Below are positions 1-5,130 of a DNA stretch of 5,130 bases, piece by piece (positions within the stretch are counted from its first letter, which is position 1; each line of letters begins with the position of its first letter). Origin of the DNA: Verrucomicrobiota bacterium (GTDB lineage Bacteria > Verrucomicrobiota > Verrucomicrobiia > Limisphaerales > UBA1100); the NCBI GenBank assembly GCA_015660155.1, contig DQLO01000351.1, positions 1 to 5,130 of the forward strand, read 5' to 3'. Under the pieces are notes generated by a model that did not search any database, had not been told where the DNA came from, and worked only from the letters and a program-made list of their open reading frames with translations. The position numbers and the translations under genes are program-made.

Positions 1-606
1 GCCAGCGCCAATCGCGCGGTGTCCACTTTCGGCAGCCGCGCGGATCACACGCACTTGCTCGCCCTGCGTGATAAGGCCGACGCCATCCTCACCGGCGCGG
101 GCACGCTTAACGCCCAGCCCCAAGTCACCCTCGGCCCCGGCCCGAAGTCCAAAGCCAATCCACCACTGCGGGTAATCGCCAGTGGCAGCGGGCGAGTGGA
201 TGCGCACCATAAAATTTTCCGAACGCTTGGCGCGCCGACATTGATCCTCACCACTGAAGTCATCAGCCGGGCGCGCTTGAAAGAACTAAGATTTCTTGCC
301 GGGGTCGTTGAGATTTGTGGCAAAGAGGAAATCGATTTCAAACGCGCACTCAAATGGCTTCGTAAAAAATGGGGCGTGAAACGGCTGCTTTGCGAAGGCG
401 GTGGGCAGTTGAATGATGCGCTTTTCCGCGCCGATGTGGTGGATGAGGTGAACCTCACGGTGTGCCCGCTCATTCTCGGTGGCCGCGAGGCGCCGACGAT
501 CGCCGAGGGCTTGGGCTTCGCGCAGCTCAACGCTGCGGCACAGTTTTCACTGAAATCCCGCCGGCAAGTGGGCGATGAGCTGTTTCTGGTGTACCGGAAA
601 GCTTGA
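1..606 (+). CDS. RibD C-terminal-type pyrimidine reductase, 5' end cut off
   Basis: The frame is open from the first base of the window to a TGA at 604-606, giving 201 visible residues; the true start lies off the left edge. The protein resembles the RibD C-terminal domain (dihydrofolate-reductase-like fold), which in riboflavin synthesis uses NADPH to reduce 5-amino-6-(5-phosphoribosylamino)uracil. Landmarks, counting residue 1 at base 1, are ADAILTGAGT (26-35, the nucleotide-binding strand and turn), PLRVIASG, the glycine-rich LLCEGGGQLN (about 129-138), VDEVNLTVCPLILGG, and the terminal strand LFLVYR. The visible part begins only a little way into the reductase domain, so either a short N-terminal piece of a stand-alone reductase or a whole deaminase domain is missing; the sequence cannot decide which. 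The usual ADDP stretch after GAGT is replaced by NAQP. A GTG at 19 is in frame, but homology continues upstream of it, so it is unlikely to be the start. Family is fairly sure; exact substrate is not. Confidence 0.85.
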   Translation, partial: ASANRAVSTFGSRADHTHLLALRDKADAILTGAGTLNAQPQVTLGPGPKSKANPPLRVIASGSGRVDAHHKIFRTLGAPTLILTTEVISRARLKELRFLAGVVEICGKEEIDFKRALKWLRKKWGVKRLLCEGGGQLNDALFRADVVDEVNLTVCPLILGGREAPTIAEGLGFAQLNAAAQFSLKSRRQVGDELFLVYRKA

Positions 607-631
607 CGCTGCGCGCTGGTTTTTCTAGGTT
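603..631 (+). promoter_or_regulatory. Candidate sigma-70-type promoter for citrate synthase
   Basis: TTGACG (603-608) matches the -35 consensus at five of six positions. It is followed after 17 bases by TAGGTT (626-631), which keeps only the first, second and last bases of the -10 consensus. The -35 box overlaps the TGA stop of the upstream reductase gene. Transcription would start near 638, leaving a leader of about 35 bases before the ATG at 672. The pattern match is weak and the host's sigma factor preference is unknown, so this is a candidate only. Confidence 0.25.
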
Positions 632-671
632 TCCCGACCTCGTCCCCCCTCCCGTTGGGAATATTTTAGCT

Positions 672-1823
672 ATGACAATGAGCGAATCAGGAATGACAGC
701 CGAATCAATCGATAAGGGAATGGCCGGTGTGGTGGCCGCTGAAACGGAACTGAGCGACGTGCGCGGCGATCTCGGCGAGCTGGTTTATTGCGGCTACAAC
801 ATCAACGACCTTGCGGAGAACGCCTGCTTCGAGGAGGTCATTCACTTGCTTCATCACAAGCGTCTGCCCACTCCGGATGAATTGGCCGCGCTAAAACAGG
901 ATCTCGCCAGCCGCCGCGAAATCCCGCAAGGCGTCATCGATCTCATCCGCACCATGCCTGCCGAGGCCGCGCCGATGCACGTGCTGCGCACCGCCGTCAG
1001 CGCACTGGGCTGCTACGATGCCGCGCCTGAAACCGGCGAAGACATTGCCCTCGCGCGTGACAAATCCCTCAGCCTCATCGCGCAAATCCCCGTGCTCATC
1101 GCCACCTTCCACCGGCATCGGCAGGGCAAGGAATTGCTCGCATCCGATTCTACCCTCGGCGAAGCCGCCAATTTTCTCTGGCTCATCAATGGCGAAAAAC
1201 CGAGCGCGGACATGGAACGCACGATTGATATTTGCTACATCCTCCATGCCGACCACGGCTTCAACGCCAGCACCTTCAGCAGCCGCGTCACCATCGCCAC
1301 GCTCAGCGATGTGTACAGCGCCATCACCAGCGCCATCGGCACGCTGAAAGGTTCGCTGCACGGCGGCGCAAACGAAGGCGTCATCAAGATGCTCCACGAG
1401 ATTGGCGATTTGGAAAAGGTGGATGCCTACGTCGAGGATTGCCTCACGCATAAACGAAAAATTATGGGCATCGGCCATCGCGTTTACACCACGCTCGACC
1501 CGCGCGCGCCACACCTCAAGCGGATGGCGCAAAAGCTCACCAAGGAATTGGGCGAACCCAAATGGATCCAAATGAGCGAGCGCATCGCCGAGTTGATGCT
1601 CGAGAAAAAAAACCTCAACGCCAACGTCGATTTTTATTCCGCCACAGTTTATTACTCGCTGGGGATTCCGAGCGATTTGTTCACGCCCATCTTCGCCATC
1701 GCGCGCACGGCAGGCTGGACTGCCCACATCCTCGAACACCTCGACGGCAACCGCCTCATCCGCCCCCGCGCCCAATACGCCGGCGACGACGGCAAACCGT
1801 GGGTGGCACTCGGCAAGCGTTAG
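672..1823 (+). CDS. gltA: Citrate synthase
   Basis: This 383-residue protein is a complete citrate synthase, condensing oxaloacetate and acetyl-CoA to citrate in the cytoplasm. The family's catalytic triad is visible: His230 in GSLHGGAN, His269 in GIGHRVY and Asp320 in NVDFYSA. Also present are the HADHGFNAST segment (His192, His195), the C-terminal FAIARTAGWTAHILEH helix and NRLIRPRAQY, which supplies substrate-binding arginines. The N-terminal part (AGVVAAETELSDV, then LVYCGYNINDLAE) and the length match the compact bacterial type rather than the longer, NADH-regulated E. coli GltA. The ATG at 672 was chosen because homology begins about 18 residues later and a modest GGGA lies about 11 bases upstream. 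The frame is open back to a TTG at 603, but that extension overlaps the previous gene and looks unlike protein. ATGs at 678 and 693 are possible alternatives. A 2-methylcitrate synthase role (PrpC) cannot be excluded by sequence, but no prp genes are visible and sucCD follows. Confidence 0.95.
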   Translation: MTMSESGMTAESIDKGMAGVVAAETELSDVRGDLGELVYCGYNINDLAENACFEEVIHLLHHKRLPTPDELAALKQDLASRREIPQGVIDLIRTMPAEAAPMHVLRTAVSALGCYDAAPETGEDIALARDKSLSLIAQIPVLIATFHRHRQGKELLASDSTLGEAANFLWLINGEKPSADMERTIDICYILHADHGFNASTFSSRVTIATLSDVYSAITSAIGTLKGSLHGGANEGVIKMLHEIGDLEKVDAYVEDCLTHKRKIMGIGHRVYTTLDPRAPHLKRMAQKLTKELGEPKWIQMSERIAELMLEKKNLNANVDFYSATVYYSLGIPSDLFTPIFAIARTAGWTAHILEHLDGNRLIRPRAQYAGDDGKPWVALGKR

Positions 1824-1854
1824 CAGCCCGCACAAAATTCTTGCCACACCTCCA

Positions 1855-1884
1855 CCCCTGCCGCATAGCAGGGGCGCTGTTTTT
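1855..1884 (+). terminator. Hairpin with T-run between citrate synthase and sucC (terminator or attenuator)
   Basis: CCCCTGC (1855-1861) pairs perfectly with GCAGGGG (1868-1874) around a six-base loop, CGCATA. A run of five T (1880-1884) follows after a five-base gap, CGCTG. This resembles an intrinsic terminator, although the T-run sits further from the stem than in a classic one. It lies 32 bases past the citrate synthase stop and ends six bases before the sucC ATG. It could end the citrate synthase transcript, or act as a partial terminator that lowers sucCD expression relative to it. Confidence 0.5.
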
Positions 1885-1890
1885 CTACTT

Positions 1891-3093
1891 ATGAATCTCC
1901 ACGAATATCAGGCCAAAGAGTTGATGAAACGCCACGGCGTGCGGATCCCGCCGGGCGAACCCGCCACCAACCTCGACGAAGCCAAAGCCGCCATCGCGAA
2001 ACTCTTTGACGCGGGCAACGCGCGCGTGGTCGTTAAATCCCAAATCCACGCCGGCGGGCGCGGCAAAGGAACTTTCAAAGATGGATTCAAGGGCGGCGTG
2101 CATTTGGCCGACAGCGTGGAGGACGCCACCGCCAAAGCCGAGGCGATGCTGGGCAATGTGCTGGTGACCAAACAAACCGGCGAATCGGGCAAACAAGTCA
2201 GCCGCCTCCTAATCACTTCTGCGGAAAACATCAAAAGTGAATTTTACGTGGCCGTGCTGCTAGACCGCGCGCTGGGCAAACCCATCGTGATGGCCAGCGC
2301 CGAGGGCGGCGTGGACATCGAAGAGGTGGCGGACAAGACGCCCGAGAAAATCATCAAGGAAGTCATCGACCCCGCGCTCGGATTGCAACCCCATCAAGGC
2401 CGCAAAATTGCCATCGCGCTGGGACTGCGCGGTCGGCTCATCGGACAAACCGCCAGCCTGTTGCGGGCGCTCTACAAAACGTGGCACGAATGCGATGGCA
2501 CGATGCTGGAAATCAATCCACTGGCGCTCATTGTAAATGAGGACGGCACCGAGGCGGTGGTGGCGCTCGATGCCAAAATGTCCATCGACGACAACGCGCT
2601 CTTTCGCCATCCGGACATCGTCGCGATGCGCGATCTTTCCGAAGAAAACCCGCTTGAGGTGGAAGCCGCCGGGCACGATCTCAACTACATCAAGCTCGAT
2701 GGCAACATCGCCTGCCTCGTCAACGGTGCCGGCCTCGCGATGGCCACCATGGACGCCATCAAACATTACGGCGGCGACCCCGCCAACTTTCTTGACGTCG
2801 GCGGCGGCGCCACGAAAGAGCAAGTGAAAGCCGCCTTCGAAATCATCGTGGGCGATCCCAATGTGCAAGCCATCCTCGTGAACATTTTTGGCGGCATCAT
2901 GAACTGCAACACCATCGCCGAAGGCATCGTAGCCGCCGTGAAAGAAACCCACCTCACGCTGCCACTCGTGGTGCGCCTCGAAGGCAACAACGTCGACGCC
3001 GGCCGCGCCACTCTCGCCGCATCGGGGCTGACGCTCATCACTGCCGACAGTTTGTCCGAGGCCGCAGAAAAAGCTGTAGCCGCAGTAAAATAA
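1891..3093 (+). CDS. sucC: Succinyl-CoA synthetase (ADP/GDP-forming), beta subunit
   Basis: This 400-residue protein is the beta subunit of succinyl-CoA synthetase, which with SucD converts succinyl-CoA, ADP (or GDP) and phosphate to succinate, NTP and CoA in the TCA cycle. An ATP-grasp domain fills roughly residues 1-235: [11 protein letters not shown] at the start, Lys49, HAGGRGKG (53-60), MLEINPLAL (205-213, with Glu207 and Asn209) and [14 protein letters not shown], where Asp227 is the expected metal ligand. The ligase domain follows from about 268: [15 protein letters not shown] (270-284), FLDVGGGAT (300-308), [10 protein letters not shown] (330-339) and RLEGNN (362-367). The start is secure because the family begins with this same motif, though no good ribosome binding site precedes it. 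The loop after GRGK is about seven residues longer than in E. coli SucC and resembles the mitochondrial form. NTP preference cannot be read confidently. sucD begins five bases after the stop, so the two subunits are surely co-expressed. Confidence 0.97.
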   Translation: MNLHEYQAKELMKRHGVRIPPGEPATNLDEAKAAIAKLFDAGNARVVVKSQIHAGGRGKGTFKDGFKGGVHLADSVEDATAKAEAMLGNVLVTKQTGESGKQVSRLLITSAENIKSEFYVAVLLDRALGKPIVMASAEGGVDIEEVADKTPEKIIKEVIDPALGLQPHQGRKIAIALGLRGRLIGQTASLLRALYKTWHECDGTMLEINPLALIVNEDGTEAVVALDAKMSIDDNALFRHPDIVAMRDLSEENPLEVEAAGHDLNYIKLDGNIACLVNGAGLAMATMDAIKHYGGDPANFLDVGGGATKEQVKAAFEIIVGDPNVQAILVNIFGGIMNCNTIAEGIVAAVKETHLTLPLVVRLEGNNVDAGRATLAASGLTLITADSLSEAAEKAVAAVK

Positions 3094-3098
3094 TTCCA

Positions 3099-3989
3099 AT
3101 GTCCATTCTTGTAAAACCCGATACCAAATTTCTCGTCCAAGGCATCACCGGTGGCTTTGGCGGCCGACACGCGCAGTTGAGCCTCGACTATGGCTCGCAA
3201 CTTGTGGCTGGCGTCACGCCCGGCAAAGGCGGACAGATGTTCGCCGACACCGTTCCCGTTTTTGATAGCGTGGCCGAGGCGATGGCCGAAACGGGCGCAA
3301 CCGCCAGCGCGATTTTTGTGCCGCCGCCTTTTGCCGCCGATGCCATTCTTGAGGGTGCCGCCGCCGGGCTTGATTTGGTGGTGTGCATTACCGAGGGCAT
3401 TCCGGTGCGCGATATGATTGAGGTGAAAGACGCGTTGAAAGACAGCCCCACCACATTGCTCGGCCCCAACTGCCCAGGCGTGGTGACGCCCGGCGAGGGC
3501 AAGGATTCCAGCGGCGGCTGCCGCATCGGTATTTCGCCAGGTTACATTCACAAAAAAGGAAACATCGGCGTGGTGTCCCGCAGCGGCACGCTCACTTACG
3601 AGGCGGTTTGGCAGCTCACCAGCCGCGGCGTGGGGCAATCCACCTGCGTGGGCATCGGCGGCGATCCCGTGCCGGGGATGACCCATCTCGATGTGTTGAA
3701 ACTATTCAATGACGATCCCGAGACAACTGGCATCATTATGATCGGCGAAATCGGCGGCACCGCCGAAGAAGAAGCCGCCGCGTGGGCCAAGGCGCATTGC
3801 ACCAAACCCATCGCCGGATTCATCGCCGGCGCCACGGCCCCTCCCGGCCGCCGCATGGGGCATGCGGGCGCCATCGTCAGCGGCGGCAAAGGCACTGCCG
3901 AAGCCAAAATGGATGCATTCCGCGAGGCCGGTATTGGCGTGGCCGAGACGCCCTCGGAAATGGCCGACACCCTCCTCAAAATGATGTAG
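3099..3989 (+). CDS. sucD: Succinyl-CoA synthetase, alpha subunit
   Basis: This 296-residue protein is the alpha subunit of succinyl-CoA synthetase, the partner of SucC. It binds CoA and carries the phosphorylated histidine. The N-terminal CoA-binding Rossmann domain begins MSILV and contains [10 protein letters not shown] and [14 protein letters not shown] and GPNCPGV (122-128) follow. The ligase domain contains [10 protein letters not shown] (160-169), [18 protein letters not shown] with Glu217, and GRRMGHAGA with His255. The 38-residue spacing between Glu217 and His255 equals that between the equivalent E. coli residues (208 and 246), which supports His255 as the phosphohistidine. Between the TPGE and the IGI segments, residues 134-140 (GKDSSGG) form a short insertion absent from the E. 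coli protein. The ATG at 3099 is five bases after the sucC stop and gives the standard family N-terminus. No Shine-Dalgarno sequence precedes it, so translation probably depends on coupling to sucC. Confidence 0.97.
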   Translation: MSILVKPDTKFLVQGITGGFGGRHAQLSLDYGSQLVAGVTPGKGGQMFADTVPVFDSVAEAMAETGATASAIFVPPPFAADAILEGAAAGLDLVVCITEGIPVRDMIEVKDALKDSPTTLLGPNCPGVVTPGEGKDSSGGCRIGISPGYIHKKGNIGVVSRSGTLTYEAVWQLTSRGVGQSTCVGIGGDPVPGMTHLDVLKLFNDDPETTGIIMIGEIGGTAEEEAAAWAKAHCTKPIAGFIAGATAPPGRRMGHAGAIVSGGKGTAEAKMDAFREAGIGVAETPSEMADTLLKMM

Positions 3990-4000
3990 CCTCCGCGCCG

Positions 4001-4810
4001 ATGGACTGGCTGCATGGCATTCTAAATCTCGCCGGGCTACTGCTGTGGATCAGTTGGCGCACGGGCACCATGCCGCGCAGCCAACCCCCGCGCAACCTCG
4101 CCGGCCCCACTCCCCGCCAAGGGCCGGTGTATCGTCACTCGTGGATTTACCTGCTCGTGCTGCTGGCACTGCTTGGAGGCCGCGCGGTTTTTTACAATCA
4201 ATTCGGCCCGGGGCTCGATTGGTATCCGCACCTCAACTTGCTCGATGTGTTTCATCCATTCAAAAGCGATTCGCTTCCGCACGCGCTGGCGTACTCGATG
4301 CTCAGCTTCGCGCACTGGCTGGCGGCGCTGTACTTTTGCCTCGCGCTGCTGGCCACCGTGCAGCCGCAAACCGAGGCCACCGGCCAATGGCGCGAATTTC
4401 TCAAGGCGCAGTTCGGTTGGCCGGGTGGGTTGCCGGTGATCGCGCAATGGGGAGGAGTCATCGCGCTGGCGGTTGGCTTTCGAGTTGCGGAGGCAAACTG
4501 GATTGAATCTCTGGAAGCCGTCGCCTTGCCCGCAAACCACTTGCCACTGCTCGTGCTGCTGGATTTGCGCGCCGCGATATATTTAATAATGGTGCTGCTC
4601 GCGTTGTATTTGTTGAACAGCTACGTGTACTTTGGCGAGCAAGCGTTCTGGAAAACGGTGAATGAATCCGGCAAACGCCTCCTCACACCGCTGCGCATTC
4701 TGCCGTGGGAAACGCGCAAGGTGGATTTCGCCCCCATCGTGGCCTTGGCGATCGCTTACGGATTGAGCCTCGCACTCACGCCCTCGCACTTGGCGGCGTG
4801 GCTGCGCTAA
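4001..4810 (+). CDS. Polytopic membrane protein with YggT-like C-terminal region
   Basis: This 269-residue protein is strongly hydrophobic, with about six likely membrane segments near residues 4-19, 47-64, 97-120, 147-163, 183-211 and 242-259. The C-terminal part resembles the YggT/Ycf19 family: a long hydrophobic helix, then FWKTVNESGKRLLTPLRILP (216-235), a basic turn, and VDFAPIVALAIAY (241-253), matching the family pattern of a loop, LLxPLRRILP and DLSPIVA. Residues about 97-163 have the same arrangement of helix, loop and helix and may be a diverged first repeat. YggT-family proteins are small inner-membrane proteins, usually of about 90-200 residues, with poorly defined roles, so this one is longer and has extra N-terminal helices. 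The ATG at 4001 gives a protein that begins with a membrane helix; the frame is open further upstream inside sucD, but that part is arginine- and histidine-rich shadow sequence. It starts eleven bases after sucD, so co-transcription is likely. Function unknown; family assignment moderate. Confidence 0.8.
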   Translation: MDWLHGILNLAGLLLWISWRTGTMPRSQPPRNLAGPTPRQGPVYRHSWIYLLVLLALLGGRAVFYNQFGPGLDWYPHLNLLDVFHPFKSDSLPHALAYSMLSFAHWLAALYFCLALLATVQPQTEATGQWREFLKAQFGWPGGLPVIAQWGGVIALAVGFRVAEANWIESLEAVALPANHLPLLVLLDLRAAIYLIMVLLALYLLNSYVYFGEQAFWKTVNESGKRLLTPLRILPWETRKVDFAPIVALAIAYGLSLALTPSHLAAWLR

Positions 4811-5130
4811 TTCAGTTTGGGGAAAAACCCGTGGGCCGTCGCACAGGTGGCTTCACTCAATTCGGCCAATGACACCTCCTTCACTTCCGCCACGCGCTCG
4901 GCGGTGTGGCGCGTGTACGCGGGTTCACAGCGTTTGCCGCGAAAAGGCATCGGTGCAAGAAAGGGACTGTCGGTTTCCACCATCAATTTATCAAGCGGCG
5001 TGGCCGCCACGGTGTCGCGCACTTCCTGGGCATTCTTAAACGTCACAATGCCGGTGAAGCTCACCAGTGAGCCGAGATCAAGAATGCGCTGCATGCTCGC
5101 CGCGTCATCCACAAAACAATGAAACTGCCC
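4807..5130 (-). CDS. TatD-family metal-dependent hydrolase (YcfH-like), N-terminal part off window
   Basis: Read on the - strand, this frame enters from the right edge and ends at a TAG (4809-4807), giving the last 107 residues of a TatD-family hydrolase. These proteins have a metal-bound TIM-barrel fold and typically act as 3'-to-5' DNA exonucleases or related phosphoesterases in the cytoplasm. Visible motifs are FHCF (its His, at 5119-5121, is an expected metal ligand), LVSFTGIVTFKNA, KLMVETDSPFLAP (the Asp at 4969-4971 is the expected active-site acid), and RGKRCEPAYTRH, followed by the helical tail. The SFTGIVTFKNA segment and RGKR...EPAY arrangement resemble E. coli YcfH more than E. coli TatD itself. 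The N-terminal HxD metal motif lies beyond the window, so completeness cannot be judged. A GTG at 5112 is in frame but internal to the domain. The last bases overlap the stop of the convergent membrane protein gene by four bases. Confidence 0.93.
   Translation of the reverse strand, partial: GQFHCFVDDAASMQRILDLGSLVSFTGIVTFKNAQEVRDTVAATPLDKLMVETDSPFLAPMPFRGKRCEPAYTRHTAERVAEVKEVSLAELSEATCATAHGFFPKLN

Noticed and set aside
45..530. Antisense open frame opposite the reductase
   Set aside because: Shadow of the + strand gene; no recognisable domain and a Ser/Arg/Pro-rich composition.
650..660. TCCC-GTT-GGGA inverted repeat before citrate synthase
   Set aside because: A four-base-pair stem with a three-base loop is too short to distinguish from chance; the GGGA is better explained as a weak ribosome binding site.
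603..671. An N-terminal extension of citrate synthase beginning at TTG 603
   Set aside because: It overlaps the stop of the upstream reductase gene, adds 23 residues with no family resemblance, and ATG 672 gives the expected start and length.
891..1847. Long antisense open frame opposite citrate synthase
   Set aside because: Its composition is that of a mirror of GC-rich codons, it resembles no family, and the + strand gene is unambiguous. The same applies to the antisense frames at 2260-3099 and 2766-3686.
1841..1869. sucC promoter TTGCCA / CATAGC as a stand-alone feature
   Set aside because: Spacing is right at 17 bases, but the -10 box lacks both outer T residues; kept only as an option in the hairpin finding.
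3782..4000. Open extension of the membrane protein frame back into sucD
   Set aside because: The extra 73 residues are rich in Arg, His and Gly, typical of a shadow frame of GC-rich coding DNA, and lie wholly within the well-conserved sucD 3' region.
4819..4830. GGG-AAAAA-CCC mini-hairpin as a terminator after the membrane protein gene
   Set aside because: The stem is only three base pairs and no T-run follows on either strand.
4817..5122. + strand open frame across the TatD-like gene
   Set aside because: The - strand reading carries clear TatD motifs (FHCF, ETDSPFLAP); the + strand product resembles nothing.

Overview
The window is a GC-rich, tightly packed stretch of a bacterial chromosome carrying housekeeping genes. 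It holds five genes on the + strand and one convergent gene on the - strand. The outer two genes are cut by the window edges. I see no mobile element, CRISPR array, tRNA, rRNA or defence-type module, and no gene looks broken.

Layout. Positions 1-606 hold the 3' part of a RibD C-terminal-type reductase (riboflavin pathway family). Positions 672-1823 hold a citrate synthase of about 383 residues. Between this gene and the next is a 67-base gap that carries a strong hairpin followed by a short T-run. Positions 1891-3093 and 3099-3989 hold sucC and sucD, the beta and alpha subunits of succinyl-CoA synthetase, 5 bases apart. Eleven bases later, 4001-4810 encode a polytopic membrane protein whose C-terminal half resembles the YggT family. 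The 3' end of a TatD-family metallohydrolase (4807-5130, - strand) meets it head-on, and the two stop codons overlap.

How the genes work together. Citrate synthase condenses oxaloacetate and acetyl-CoA at the entry to the TCA cycle. SucCD carries out the substrate-level phosphorylation step, succinyl-CoA to succinate. Together they form a small TCA cluster. The membrane protein is probably co-transcribed with sucCD because of its close spacing, but nothing visible ties its function to the cycle. The reductase and the TatD-like enzyme look like unrelated neighbours.

Organism. The gene complement fits a Gram-negative-like aerobic or facultative heterotroph. The SucC nucleotide-binding loop is of the longer kind also found in mitochondrial enzymes, Shine-Dalgarno sequences are poor before all four visible starts, and the YggT-like protein has an unusual extended architecture. 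I lean weakly towards Verrucomicrobiota or a relative, but this is inference from general familiarity and was not tested.

Novelty. I do not see an undescribed multi-gene system. The points most worth a second look are the extended YggT-like protein attached to sucCD, the hairpin just before sucC, and small insertions in SucC and SucD relative to the E. coli enzymes.
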